This document shows, piece after piece, positions 34,501 to 49,439 of a DNA stretch of 64,000 bases; positions within the stretch are counted from its first letter, which is position 1; the number at the start of each line of letters is the position of its first letter. The stretch lies in the NCBI GenBank assembly GCA_035222895.1, contig JAVYIG010002740.1, positions 124,001 to 188,000 on the forward strand. The letters run 5' to 3'. A model generated the notes under the pieces. The model was not told the origin of the DNA and did not search any database. It saw only the letters and a program-made list of their open reading frames with translations. Made by a program: the position numbers and the translations under genes. The DNA comes from Strongylocentrotus droebachiensis. Its lineage: Eukaryota > Echinodermata > Echinoidea > Camarodonta > Strongylocentrotidae.

Positions 34501-37474
34501 TTTCAAAAGGATATGGGGGTCAGGATCCATCTAATGGCATGTAAAGTACATTCATTGTGGGGAAACTAGCCTATATTAAAATTTTAATTTTTTCCTTCAA
34601 AATGCTGAACCACTCCGGCCCTTTCCATTTCGGCCTGAAATTGGGGTTTATTCAATTTTTTACAATATTTGCCCCTACACCCCTTTCAAAAGGATATGGG
34701 GGTCAGGATCCATCTAATGACATGTAAGTACATTCATTGTGAGAAAACTGGCCTGTTCTAAAATTTTAATTTTTTCCTTGAAAATGCCGAACCACTCCGG
34801 CCCTTACTATTTCGGCCCAAAAGTTGTGATAATTCAAATGTTTACAATATTTCCCCCTACACCCCTTTCAAAAGGATATGGGGGTCAGGATCCATCTAAT
34901 GGCATGTAAGTACATTCATTGTGGGGAAACTAGCCTATATTAAAATTTTAATTTTTTCCTTCAAAATGCTGAACCACTCCGGCCCTTTCCATTTCGGCCT
35001 GAAATTGGGGTTTATTAATTTTTTTACAATATTTGCCCCGACACCCCTTTCAAAAGGATATGGGGGTCAGGATCCATCTAATGGCATGTAAGTACATTCA
35101 TTGTGGGGAAACTGGCCTGTTCTAAAATTTTAGTTTTTTCCTTCAAAATGCTGAACCACTCCGGCCCTTACTATTTCGGCCCAAAAGTTGTGATAATTCA
35201 AATGTTTACAATATTTCCCCCTACACCCCTTTCTAAAGGATATGGGGGTCAGGATCCATCTAATGGCATGTAAGTACATTCATTGTGGGGAAACTGGCCT
35301 GTTCTAAAATTTTAATTTTTTCCTTCAAAATGCTGAACCACTCCGGCCCTTACTATTTCGGCCCAAAAGTTGTGATAATTCAAATGTTTACAATATTTGC
35401 CCCTACACCCCTTTCAAAAGGATATGGGGGTCAGGATCCATCTAATGGCATGTAAGTACATTCATTGTGGGGAAACTAGCCTATATTCAAATTTTAATTT
35501 TTTCCTTCAAAATGCTGAACCACTCCGGCCCTTTCCATTTCTGCCTGAAATTGGGGTTTATTAAATTTTTTACAATATTTGCCCCGACACCCCTTTCAAA
35601 AGGATATGGGGGTCAGGATCCATCTAATGGCATGTAAGTACATTCATTGTGGGGAAACTGGCCTGTTCTAAAATTTTAGTTTTTTCCTTCAAAATGCTGA
35701 ACCACTCCGGCCCTTACTATTTCGGCCCAAAAGTTGTGATAATTCAAATGTTTACAATATTTCCCCCTACACCCCTTTCTAAAGGATATAGGGGTCTGGA
35801 TCCATCTAATGGCATGTAAGTACATTCATTGTGGGAAAACTGGCCTGTTCTAAAATTTTATTTTTTTCCTCCAAAATGCTGAACCACTCCGGCCCTTTCT
35901 ATTTTGGCCCAAAAGTTGTGATAATTCAAATGTTTACAATATTTGCCCCTACACCCTTTCAAAAGGATATGGGGGTCAGGATCCATCTAATGGCATGTAA
36001 GTACATTCATTGTGGGGAATTTAGCCTATATTAAAATTTTAATTTTTTCCTTCAAAATGCTGAACCACTCCGGCCCTTGCCATTTCGGCCCAAAAGTTGT
36101 GATAATTCAAATGTTAAAATATTTGCCCCTACACCCTTTTCAAAAGGATATGGGGGTCAGGATCCATCTAATGGCATGTAAGTACATTCATTGTGGGGAA
36201 ACTAGCCTATATTAAAATTTTAATTTTTTCCTTCAAAATGCTGAACCACTCCGGCCCTTTCCATTTCGGCCCAAAAGTTGTGATAATTCAAATGTTTACA
36301 ATATTTCCCCCTACACCCCTTTCTAAAGGATATAGGGGTCTGGATCCATCTAATGGCATGTAAGTACATTCATTGTGGGGAAACTAGCCTATATTAAAAT
36401 TTTAATTTTTTCCTTCAAAATGCCGAACCACTCCGGCCCTTACCATTTCGGCCTGAAATTGGGGTTTATTCAATTTTTTACAATATTTGCTCCTACACCC
36501 CTTTCAAAAGGATATGGGGGTCAGGATCTATCTAATGGCATGTAAGTACATTCATTGTGGGGAAACTAGCCTATATTAAAATTTGAATTTTTTCCTTCAA
36601 AATGCTGAAGCACTCCGGCCCTTACTATTTCGTCCCAAAAGTTGTGATAATTCAAATGTTTACAATATTTGCCCCTACACCCCTTTCAAAAGGATATGGG
36701 GGTCAGGATCCATCTAATGGCATGTAAGTACATTCATTGTGGGGAAACTAGCCTATATTCAAATTTTAATTTTTTCTTTCAAAATGCTGAAGCACTCCGG
36801 CCCTTGCCATTTCGGCCCAAAAGTTGTGATAATTCAAATGTTACAATATTTGCCCCTACACCCTTTCTAAAGGATATAGGGGTCTGGATCCATCTAATGG
36901 CATGTAAGTACATTCATTGTGGGGAAACTAGCCTATATTAAAATTGTTATTTTTTACTTCAAAATGCTGAACCACTCCGGCCCTTACTATTTCGGCCCAA
37001 AAGTTGTGATAATTCAAATGTTTACAATATTTCCCCCTACACCCCTTTCTAAAGGATATAGGGGTCTGGATCCATCTAATGGCATGTAAGTACATTCATT
37101 GTGGGGAAACTAGCCTATATTAAAATTGTAATTTTTTCCTTCAAAATGCTGAACCACTCCGGCCCTTGCCATTTCGACCCAAAAGTTGTGATAATTCAAA
37201 TGTTACAATATTTGCCCCTACACCCTTTTCAAAAGGATATGGGGGTCAGGATCCATCTAATGTCATGTAAGTACATTCATTGTGGGGAAACTAGCCTATA
37301 TTAAAATTTTAATTTTTTCCTTCAAAATGCTGAACCACTCCGGCCCTTGCCATTTCGGCCCAAAAGTTGTGATAATTCAAATGTTACAATATTTGCCCCT
37401 ACACCCTTTTCAAAAGGATATGGGGGTCAGGATCCATCTAATGGCATGTAAGTACATTCATTGTGGGGAAACTA
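30935..37474. repeat. Satellite 2 tandem duplication, 3270 bp (18 monomers)
   Basis: Adjacent blocks of about 3270 bp (about 30935-34204 and 34205-37474). They share private variants not noticed elsewhere: CCAATCGGGCCC (30977 and 34247), ATTTGCTCCTACACCCTTTC (31217 and 34487), CATTTCTGCC (32266 and 35536) and AAATTGTTATTTTTTAC (33671 and 36941). It is one of the younger events in the array. Confidence 0.85.
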
Positions 37475-37479
37475 GCCTA

Positions 37480-39921
37480 TATTAAAATTGTAATTTTTTC
37501 CTTCAAAATGCTGAACCACTCCGGCCCTTTCCATTTCGGCCTGAAATTGGGGTTTATTCTATTTTTTACAATATTTGCCCCTACACCCCTTTCAAAAGGA
37601 TATGGGGGTCAGGATCCATCTAATGGCATGTAAGTACATTCATTGTGGCAAAACTGGCCTGTTCTAAAATTTTAATTTTTTCATTCAAAATGCTGAACCA
37701 CTCCGGCCCTTGCCATTTCGGCCCAAAAGTTGTGATAATTCAAATGTTTACAATATTTGCCCCTACACCCTTTTCAAAAGGATATGGGGGTCAGGATCCA
37801 TCTAATGGCATGTAAGTACATTCATTGTGGGAAAACTGGCCTGTTCTAAAATTTTAATTTTTTCCTCCAAAATGCTGAACCACTCTGGCCCTTACTATTT
37901 CGGCACAAAAGTTGTGATAATTCAAATGTTTACAATATTTGCCCCTACACCCCTTTCAAAAGGATATGGGGGTCAGGATCCATCTAATGGCATGTAAGTA
38001 CATTCATTGTGGGGAACTAGCCTATATTAAAATTTTAATTTTTTCATTCAAAATGCTGAACCACTCCGGCCCTTGCCATTTCGGCCCAAAAGTTGTGATA
38101 ATTCAAATGTTTACAATATTTGCCCCTACACCCTTTTCAAAAGGATATGGGGGTCAGGATCCATCTAATGGCATGTAAGTACATTCATTGTGGGAAAACT
38201 GGCCTGTTCTAAAATTTTAATTTTTTCCTCCAAAATGCTGAACCACTCCGGCCCTTACTATTTCGGCACAAAAGTTGTGATAATTCAAATGTTTACAATA
38301 TTTGCCCCTACACCCCTTTCAAAAGGATATGGGGGTCAGGATCCATCTAATGGCATGTAAGTACATTCATTGTGGGGAACTAGCCTATATTAAAATTTTA
38401 ATTTTTTCATTCAAAATGCTGAACCACTCCGGCCCTTTCCATTTCAACCTGAAAATGGTGTTTATTCTATTTTTTACAATATTTCCCCCTACACCCCTTT
38501 CAAAAGGATATGGGGGTCAGGATCCATCTAATGGCATGTAAGTACATTCATTGTGGGAAACTGGCCTGTTCTAAAATTTTAGTTTTTTCCTTCAAAATGC
38601 TGAACCACTCCGGCCCTTACTATTTCGGCCCAAAAGTTGTGATAATTCAAATGTTTACAATATTTGCCCCTACAACCCTTTCAAAAGGATATGGGGGTCA
38701 GGATCCATCTAATGGCATGTAAGTACATTCATTGTGGGGAAACTAGCCTATATTAAAATTGTAATTTTTTCCTTCAAAATGCTGAACCACTCCGGCCCTT
38801 TCCATTTCGGCCTGAAATTGGGGTTTATTCTATTTTTTACAATATTTGCCCCTACACCCCTTTCAAAAGGATATGGGGGTCAGGATCCATCTAATGGCAT
38901 GTAAGTACATTCATTGTGGCAAAACTGGCCTGTTCTAAAATTTTAATTTTTTCATTCAAAATGCTGAACCACTCCGGCCCTTGCCATTTCGGCCCAAAAG
39001 TTGTGATAATTCAAATGTTTACAATATTTGCCCCTACACCCTTTTCAAAAGGATATGGGGGTCAGGATCCATCTAATGGCATGTAAGTACATTCATTGTG
39101 GGAAAACTGGCCTGTTCTAAAATTTTAATTTTTTCCTCCAAAATGCTGAACCACTCTGGCCCTTACTATTTCGGCACAAAAGTTGTGATAATTCAAATGT
39201 TTACAATATTTGCCCCTACACCCCTTTCAAAAGGATATGGGGGTCAGGATCCATCTAATGGCATGTAAGTACATTCATTGTGGGGAACTAGCCTATATTA
39301 AAATTTTAATTTTTTCATTCAAAATGCTGAACCACTCCGGCCCTTGCCATTTCGGCCCAAAAGTTGTGATAATTCAAATGTTTACAATATTTGCCCCTAC
39401 ACCCTTTTCAAAAGGATATGGGGGTCAGGATCCATCTAATGGCATGTAAGTACATTCATTGTGGGAAAACTGGCCTGTTCTAAAATTTTAATTTTTTCCT
39501 CCAAAATGCTGAACCACTCCGGCCCTTACTATTTCGGCACAAAAGTTGTGATAATTCAAATGTTTACAATATTTGCCCCTACACCCCTTTCAAAAGGATA
39601 TGGGGGTCAGGATCCATCTAATGGCATGTAAGTACATTCATTGTGGGGAACTAGCCTATATTAAAATTTTAATTTTTTCATTCAAAATGCTGAACCACTC
39701 CGGCCCTTTCCATTTCAACCTGAAAATGGTGTTTATTCTATTTTTTACAATATTTCCCCCTACACCCCTTTCAAAAGGATATGGGGGTCAGGATCCATCT
39801 AATGGCATGTAAGTACATTCATTGTGGGAAACTGGCCTGTTCTAAAATTTTAGTTTTTTCCTTCAAAATGCTGAACCACTCCGGCCCTTACTATTTCGGC
39901 CCAAAAGTTGTGATAATTCAA
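37480..39921. repeat. Satellite 2 duplication, 1271 bp (7 monomers)
   Basis: About 37480-38650 matches 38751-39921. It includes the CATTTCAACCTGAAAATGG core variant (38440 and 39711), GTGGCAAAACTGG, and the CACTCTGGCCC monomer (37882 and 39153). Confidence 0.85.
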
Positions 39922-42900
39922 ATGTTTACAATATTCCCCCCTACACCCCTTTCTAAAGGATATAGGGGTCTGGATCCATCTAATGGCATGTAAGTACATT
40001 CATTGTGGGAAAACTGGCCTGTTCTAAAATTTTAATTTTTTCCTTCAAAATGCTGAACCACTCCGGCCCTTGCCATTTCGGCCCAAAAGTTGTGATAATT
40101 CAAATGTTTACAATATTTGCCCCTACACCCTTTTCAAAAGGATATGGGGGTCAGGATCCATCTAATGGCATGTAAGTACATTCATTGTGGGAAAACTGGC
40201 CTGTTCTAAAATTTTAATTTTTTCCTCCAAAATGCTGAACCACTCCGGCCCTTACTATTTCGGCACAAAAGTTGTGATAATTCAAATGTTACAATATTTG
40301 CCCCTACACCCTTTTCAAAAGGATATGGGGGTCAGGATCCATCTAATGTCATGTAAGTACATTCATTGTGGGGAAACTAGCCTATATTAAAATTTTAATT
40401 TTTTCCTTCAAAATGCTGAACCACTCCGGCCCTTGCCATTTCGGCCCAAAAGTTGTGATAATTCAAATGTTACAATATTTGCCCCTACACCCTTTTCAAA
40501 AGGATATGGGGGTCAGGATCCATCTAATGGCATGTAAGTACATTCATTGTGGGGAAACTAGCCTATATTAAAATTGTAATTTTTTCCTTCAAAATGCTGA
40601 ACCACTCCGGCCCTTTCCATTTCGGCCCAAAAGTTGTGATAATTCAAATGTTTACAATATTCCCCCCTACACCCCTTTCTAAAGGATATAGGGGTCTGGA
40701 TCCATCTAATGGCATGTAAGTACATTCATTGTGGGAAAACTGGCCTGTTCTAAAATTTTATTTTTTTCCTCCAAAATGCTGAACCACTCCGGCCCTTTCT
40801 ATTTCGGCCCAAAAGTTGTGATAATTCAAATGTTTACAATATTTGCCCCTACACCCTTTCAAAAGGATATGGGGGTCAGGATCCATCTAATGGCATGTAA
40901 GTACATTCATTGTGGGGAATTTAGCCTATATTAAAATTTTAATTTTTTCCTTCAAAATGCTGAACCACTCCGGCCCTTGCCATTTCGGCCCAAAAGTTGT
41001 GATAATTCAAATGTTAAAATATTTGCCCCTACACCCTTTTCAAAAGGATATGGGGGTCAGGATCCATCTAATGGCATGTAAGTACATTCATTGTGGGGAA
41101 ACTGGCCTGTTCTAAAATTTTAGTTTTTTCCTTCAAAATGCTGAACCACTCCGGCCCTTACTATTTCGGCCCAAAAGTTGTGATAATTCAAATGTTTACA
41201 ATATTTCCCCCTACACCCCTTTCTAAAGGATATTGGGGTCAGGATCCATCTAATGGCATGTAAGTACATTCATTGTGGGAAAACTGGCCTGTTCTAAAAT
41301 TTTAATTTTTTCCTCCAAAATGCTGAACCACTCTGGCCCTTACTATTTCGGCACAAAAGTTGTGATAATTCAAATGTTTACAATATTTGCCCCTACACCC
41401 CTTTCAAAAGGATATGGGGGTCAGGATCCATCTAATGGCATGTAAGTACATTCATTGTGGGGAACTAGCCTATATTAAAATTTTAATTTTTTCATTCAAA
41501 ATGCTGAACCACTCCGGCCCTTGCCATTTCGGCCCAAAAGTTGTGATAATTCAAATGTTTACAATATTTGCCCCTACACCCTTTTCAAAAGGATATGGGG
41601 GTCAGGATCCATCTAATGGCATGTAAGTACATTCATTGTGGGAAAACTGGCCTGTTCTAAAATTTTAATTTTTTCCTCCAAAATGCTGAACCACTCCGGC
41701 CCTTACTATTTCGGCACAAAAGTTGTGATAATTCAAATGTTTACAATATTTGCCCCTACACCCCTTTCAAAAGGATATGGGGGTCAGGATCCATCTAATG
41801 GCATGTAAGTACATTCATTGTGGGGAACTAGCCTATATTAAAATTTTAATTTTTTCATTCAAAATGCTGAACCACTCCGGCCCTTTCCATTTCAACCTGA
41901 AAATGGTGTTTATTCTATTTTTTACAATATTTCCCCCTACACCCCTTTCAAAAGGATATGGGGGTCAGGATCCATCTAATGGCATGTAAGTACATTCATT
42001 GTGGGAAACTGGCCTGTTCTAAAATTTTAGTTTTTTCCTTCAAAATGCTGAACCACTCCGGCCCTTACTATTTCGGCCCAAAAGTTGTGATAATTCAAAT
42101 GTTTACAATATTCCCCCCTACACCCCTTTCTAAAGGATATAGGGGTCTGGATCCATCTAATGGCATGTAAGTACATTCATTGTGGGAAAACTGGCCTGTT
42201 CTAAAATTTTAATTTTTTCCTTCAAAATGCTGAACCACTCCGGCCCTTGCCATTTCGGCCCAAAAGTTGTGATAATTCAAATGTTTACAATATTTGCCCC
42301 TACACCCTTTTCAAAAGGATATGGGGGTCAGGATCCATCTAATGGCATGTAAGTACATTCATTGTGGGAAAACTGGCCTGTTCTAAAATTTTAATTTTTT
42401 CCTCCAAAATGCTGAACCACTCCGGCCCTTACTATTTCGGCACAAAAGTTGTGATAATTCAAATGTTACAATATTTGCCCCTACACCCTTTTCAAAAGGA
42501 TATGGGGGTCAGGATCCATCTAATGTCATGTAAGTACATTCATTGTGGGGAAACTAGCCTATATTAAAATTTTAATTTTTTCCTTCAAAATGCTGAACCA
42601 CTCCGGCCCTTGCCATTTCGGCCCAAAAGTTGTGATAATTCAAATGTTACAATATTTGCCCCTACACCCTTTTCAAAAGGATATGGGGGTCAGGATCCAT
42701 CTAATGGCATGTAAGTACATTCATTGTGGGGAAACTAGCCTATATTAAAATTGTAATTTTTTCCTTCAAAATGCTGAACCACTCCGGCCCTTTCCATTTC
42801 GGCCCAAAAGTTGTGATAATTCAAATGTTTACAATATTCCCCCCTACACCCCTTTCTAAAGGATATAGGGGTCTGGATCCATCTAATGGCATGTAAGTAC

Positions 42901-43409
42901 ATTCATTGTGGGAAAACTGGCCTGTTCTAAAATTTTATTTTTTTCCTCCAAAATGCTGAACCACTCCGGCCCTTTCTATTTCGGCCCAAAAGTTGTGATA
43001 ATTCAAATGTTTACAATATTTGCCCCTACACCCTTTCAAAAGGATATGGGGGTCAGGATCCATCTAATGGCATGTAAGTACATTCATTGTGGGGAATTTA
43101 GCCTATATTAAAATTTTAATTTTTTCCTTCAAAATGCTGAACCACTCCGGCCCTTGCCATTTCGGCCCAAAAGTTGTGATAATTCAAATGTTAAAATATT
43201 TGCCCCTACACCCTTTTCAAAAGGATATGGGGGTCAGGATCCATCTAATGGCATGTAAGTACATTCATTGTGGGGAAACTGGCCTGTTCTAAAATTTTAG
43301 TTTTTTCCTTCAAAATGCTGAACCACTCCGGCCCTTACTATTTCGGCCCAAAAGTTGTGATAATTCAAATGTTTACAATATTTCCCCCTACACCCCTTTC
43401 TAAAGGATA
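39056..43409. repeat. Satellite 2 tandem duplication, 2177 bp (12 monomers)
   Basis: Two adjacent blocks of 2177 bp (about 39056-41232 and 41233-43409). Markers are ATATTCCCCCCTAC (39932, 40660 and 42109, 42837), TCATTTCAACC-type cores, and TATTGGGGTC at the end of each block. Confidence 0.82.
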
Positions 43410-46400
43410 TTGGGGTCTGGATCCATCTAATGGCATGTAAGTACATTCATTGTGGGAAAACTGGCCTGTTCTAAAATTTTATTTTTTTCCTCCAAAATGC
43501 TGAACCACACCGGCCCTTTCTATTTCGGCCCAAAAGTTGTGATAATTCAAATGTTTACAATATTTGCCCCTACACCCTTTCAAAAGGATATGGGGGTCAG
43601 GATCCATCTAATGGCATGTAAGTACATTCATTGTGGGGAATTTAGCCTATATTAAAATTTTAATTTTTTCCTTCAAAATGCTGAACCACTCCGGCCCTTG
43701 CCATTTCGGCCCAAAAGTTGTGATAATTCAAATGTTAAAATATTTGCCCCTACACCCTTTTCAAAAGGATATGGGGGTCAGGATCCATCTAATGGCATGT
43801 AAGTACATTCATTGTGGGGAAACTAGCCTATATTAAAATTTTAATTTTTTCCTTCAAAATGCTGAACCACTCCGGCCCTTACTATTTCGGCCCAAAAGTT
43901 GTGATAATTCAAATGTTTACAATATTTCCCCCTACACCCCTTTCTAAAGGATATAGGGGTCTGGATCCATCTAATGGCATGTAAGTACATTCATTGTGGG
44001 GAAACTAGCCTATATTAAAATTTTAATTTTTTCCTTCAAAATGCTGAACCACTCCGGCCCTTTCCATTTCGGCCTGAAATTGGGGTTTATTCTATTTTTT
44101 ACAATATTTGCCCCTACACCCCTTTCAAAAGGATATGGGGGTCAGGATCCATCTAATGGCATGTAAGTACATTCATTGTGGGGAAACTAGCCTATATTAA
44201 AATTTTAATTTTTTCCTTCAAAATGCTGAACCACTCCGGCCCTTGCCATTTCGGCCCAAAAGTTGTGATAATTCAAATGTTACAATATTTGCCCCTACAC
44301 CCCTTTCAAAAGGATATGGGGGTCAGGATCCATCTAATGGCATGTAAGTACATTCATTGTGGGAAAACTGGCCTGTTCTAAAATTTTAATTTTTTCCTTC
44401 AAAATGCTGAACCACTCCGGCCCTTGCCATTTCGGCCCAAAAGTTGTGATAATTCAAATGTTTACAATATTTGCCCCTACACCCTTTTCAAAAGGATATG
44501 GGGGTCAGGATCCATCTAATGGCATGTAAGTACATTCATTGTGGGAAAACTGGCCTGTTCTAAAATTTTAATTTTTTCCTCCAAAATGCTGAACCACTCA
44601 GGCCCTTACTATTTCGGCACAAAAGTTGTGATAATTCAAATGTTTACAATATTTGCCCCTACACCCCTTTCAAAAGGATATGGGGGTCAGGATCCATCTA
44701 ATGGCATGTAAGTACATTCATTGTGGGAAAACTGGCCTGTTCTAAAATTTTAATTTTTTCCTCCAAAATGCTGAACCACTCAGGCCCTTACTATTTCGGC
44801 ACAAAAGTTGTGATAATTCAAATGTTTACAATATTTGCCCCTACACCCCTTTCAAAAGGATATGGGGGTCAGGATCCATCTAATGGCATGTAAGTACATT
44901 CATTGTGGGGAACTAGCCTATATTAAAATTTTAATTTTTTCCTTCAAAATGCTGAACCACTCCGGCCCTTGCCATTTCGGCCCAAAAGTTGTGATAATTC
45001 AAATGTTTACAATATTTGCCCCTACACCCCTTTCAAAAGGATATGGGGGTCAGGATCCATCTAATGGCATGTAAGTACATTCATTGTGGGGAACTAGCCT
45101 ATATTAAAATTTTAATTTTTTCATTCAAAATGCTGAACCACTCCGGCCCTTGCCATTTCGGCCCAAAAGTTGTGATAATTCAAATGTTTACAATATTTGC
45201 CCCTACACCCTTTTCAAAAGGATATGGGGGTCAGGATCCATCTAATGGCATGTAAGTACATTCATTGTGGGAAAACTGGCCTGTTCTAAAATTTTAATTT
45301 TTTCCTCCAAAATGCTGAACCACTCCGGCCCTTACTATTTCGGCACAAAAGTTGTGATAATTCAAATGTTTACAATATTTGCCCCTACACCCCTTTCAAA
45401 AGGATATGGGGGTCAGGATCCATCTAATGGCATGTAAGTACATTCATTGTGGGGAACTAGCCTATATTAAAATTTTAATTTTTTCATTCAAAATGCTGAA
45501 CCACTCCGGCCCTTTCCATTTCAACCTGAAAATGGTGTTTATTCTATTTTTTACAATATTTCCCCCTACACCCCTTTCAAAAGGATATGGGGGTCAGGAT
45601 CCATCTAATGGCATGTAAGTACATTCATTGTGGGAAACTGGCCTGTTCTAAAATTTTAGTTTTTTCCTTCAAAATGCTGAACCACTCCGGCCCTTACTAT
45701 TTCGGCCCAAAAGTTGTGATAATTCAAATGTTTACAATATTCCCCCCTACACCCCTTTCTAAAGGATATAGGGGTCTGGATCCATCTAATGGCATGTAAG
45801 TACATTCATTGTGGGAAAACTGGCCTGTTCTAAAATTTTAATTTTTTCCTTCAAAATGCTGAACCACTCCGGCCCTTGCCATTTCGGCCCAAAAGTTGTG
45901 ATAATTCAAATGTTTACAATATTTGCCCCTACACCCTTTTCAAAAGGATATGGGGGTCAGGATCCATCTAATGGCATGTAAGTACATTCATTGTGGGAAA
46001 ACTGGCCTGTTCTAAAATTTTAATTTTTTCCTCCAAAATGCTGAACCACTCCGGCCCTTACTATTTCGGCACAAAAGTTGTGATAATTCAAATGTTACAA
46101 TATTTGCCCCTACACCCTTTTCAAAAGGATATGGGGGTCAGGATCCATCTAATGTCATGTAAGTACATTCATTGTGGGGAAACTAGCCTATATTAAAATT
46201 TTAATTTTTTCCTTCAAAATGCTGAACCACTCCGGCCCTTGCCATTTCGGCCCAAAAGTTGTGATAATTCAAATGTTACAATATTTGCCCCTACACCCTT
46301 TTCAAAAGGATATGGGGGTCAGGATCCATCTAATGGCATGTAAGTACATTCATTGTGGGGAAACTAGCCTATATTAAAATTGTAATTTTTTCCTTCAAAA

Positions 46401-48627
46401 TGCTGAACCACTCCGGCCCTTTCCATTTCGGCCCAAAAGTTGTGATAATTCAAATGTTTACAATATTCCCCCCTACACCCCTTTCTAAAGGATATAGGGG
46501 TCTGGATCCATCTAATGGCATGTAAGTACATTCATTGTGGGAAAACTGGCCTGTTCTAAAATTTTATTTTTTTCCTCCAAAATGCTGAACCACTCCGGCC
46601 CTTTCTATTTCGGCCCAAAAGTTGTGATAATTCAAATGTTTACAATATTTGCCCCTACACCCTTTCAAAAGGATATGGGGGTCAGGATCCATCTAATGGC
46701 ATGTAAGTACATTCATTGTGGGGAATTTAGCCTATATTAAAATTTTAATTTTTTCCTTCAAAATGCTGAACCACTCCGGCCCTTGCCATTTCGGCCCAAA
46801 AGTTGTGATAATTCAAATGTTAAAATATTTGCCCCTACACCCTTTTCAAAAGGATATGGGGGTCAGGATCCATCTAATGGCATGTAAGTACATTCATTGT
46901 GGGGAAACTGGCCTGTTCTAAAATTTTAGTTTTTTCCTTCAAAATGCTGAACCACTCCGGCCCTTACTATTTCGGCCCAAAAGTTGTGATAATTCAAATG
47001 TTTACAATATTTCCCCCTACACCCCTTTCTAAAGGATATTGGGGTCTGGATCCATCTAATGGCATGTAAGTACATTCATTGTGGGAAAACTGGCCTGTTC
47101 TAAAATTTTATTTTTTTCCTCCAAAATGCTGAACCACACCGGCCCTTTCTATTTCGGCCCAAAAGTTGTGATAATTCAAATGTTTACAATATTTGCCCCT
47201 ACACCCTTTCAAAAGGATATGGGGGTCAGGATCCATCTAATGGCATGTAAGTACATTCATTGTGGGGAATTTAGCCTATATTAAAATTTTAATTTTTTCC
47301 TTCAAAATGCTGAACCACTCCGGCCCTTGCCATTTCGGCCCAAAAGTTGTGATAATTCAAATGTTAAAATATTTGCCCCTACACCCTTTTCAAAAGGATA
47401 TGGGGGTCAGGATCCATCTAATGGCATGTAAGTACATTCATTGTGGGGAAACTAGCCTATATTAAAATTTTAATTTTTTCCTTCAAAATGCTGAACCACT
47501 CCGGCCCTTACTATTTCGGCCCAAAAGTTGTGATAATTCAAATGTTTACAATATTTCCCCCTACACCCCTTTCTAAAGGATATAGGGGTCTGGATCCATC
47601 TAATGGCATGTAAGTACATTCATTGTGGGGAAACTAGCCTATATTAAAATTTTAATTTTTTCCTTCAAAATGCTGAACCACTCCGGCCCTTTCCATTTCG
47701 GCCTGAAATTGGGGTTTATTCTATTTTTTACAATATTTGCCCCTACACCCCTTTCAAAAGGATATGGGGGTCAGGATCCATCTAATGGCATGTAAGTACA
47801 TTCATTGTGGGGAAACTAGCCTATATTAAAATTTTAATTTTTTCCTTCAAAATGCTGAACCACTCCGGCCCTTGCCATTTCGGCCCAAAAGTTGTGATAA
47901 TTCAAATGTTACAATATTTGCCCCTACACCCCTTTCAAAAGGATATGGGGGTCAGGATCCATCTAATGGCATGTAAGTACATTCATTGTGGGAAAACTGG
48001 CCTGTTCTAAAATTTTAATTTTTTCCTTCAAAATGCTGAACCACTCCGGCCCTTGCCATTTCGGCCCAAAAGTTGTGATAATTCAAATGTTTACAATATT
48101 TGCCCCTACACCCTTTTCAAAAGGATATGGGGGTCAGGATCCATCTAATGGCATGTAAGTACATTCATTGTGGGAAAACTGGCCTGTTCTAAAATTTTAA
48201 TTTTTTCCTCCAAAATGCTGAACCACTCAGGCCCTTACTATTTCGGCACAAAAGTTGTGATAATTCAAATGTTTACAATATTTGCCCCTACACCCCTTTC
48301 AAAAGGATATGGGGGTCAGGATCCATCTAATGGCATGTAAGTACATTCATTGTGGGAAAACTGGCCTGTTCTAAAATTTTAATTTTTTCCTCCAAAATGC
48401 TGAACCACTCAGGCCCTTACTATTTCGGCACAAAAGTTGTGATAATTCAAATGTTTACAATATTTGCCCCTACACCCCTTTCAAAAGGATATGGGGGTCA
48501 GGATCCATCTAATGGCATGTAAGTACATTCATTGTGGGGAACTAGCCTATATTAAAATTTTAATTTTTTCCTTCAAAATGCTGAACCACTCCGGCCCTTG
48601 CCATTTCGGCCCAAAAGTTGTGATAAT
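41370..48627. repeat. Satellite 2 tandem duplication, 3629 bp (20 monomers)
   Basis: Two adjacent blocks of about 3629 bp. Private shared variants are CCACACCGGCC (43505 and 47134) and paired CACTCAGGCCC monomers (44595, 44776 and 48224, 48405). The left half of each block is itself a copy of the 2177-bp unit, so the duplications are nested. Confidence 0.85.
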
Positions 48628-49439
48628 TCAAATGTTTACAATATTTGCCCCTACACCCTTTTCAAAAGGATATGGGGGTCAGGATCCATCTAATGGCATG
48701 TAAGTACATTCATTGTGGGAAAACTGGCCTGTTCTAAAATTTTAATTTTTTCCTCCAAAATGCTGAACCACTCCGGCCCTTACTATTTCGGCACAAAAGT
48801 TGTGATAATTCAAATGTTTACAATATTTGCCCCTACACCCCTTTCAAAAGGATATGGGGGTCAGGATCCATCTAATGGCATGTAAGTACATTCATTGTGG
48901 GGAACTAGCCTATATTAAAATTTTAATTTTTTCATTCAAAATGCTGAACCACTCCGGCCCTTTCCATTTCAACCTGAAAATGGTGTTTATTCTATTTTTT
49001 ACAATATTTCCTCCTACACCCCTTTCAAAAGGATATGGGGGTCAGGATCCATCTAATGGCATGTAAGTACATTCATTGTGGGAAACTGGCCTGTTCTAAA
49101 ATTTTAGTTTTTTCCTTCAAAATGCTGAACCACTCCGGCCCTTACTATTTCGGCCCAAAAGTTGTGATAATTCAAATGTTTACAATATTTCCCCCTACAC
49201 CCCTTTCTAAAGGATATAGGGGTCTGGATCCATCTAATGGCATGTAAGTACATTCATTGTGGGGAAACTAGCCTATATTAAAATTTTAATTTTTTCCTTC
49301 AAAATGCTGAACCACTCCGGCCCTTGCCATTTCGACCCAAAAGTTGTGATAATTCAAATGTTACAATATTTGCCCCTACACCCTTTTCAAAAGGATATGG
49401 GGGTCAGGATCCATCTAATGTCATGTAAGTACATTCATT

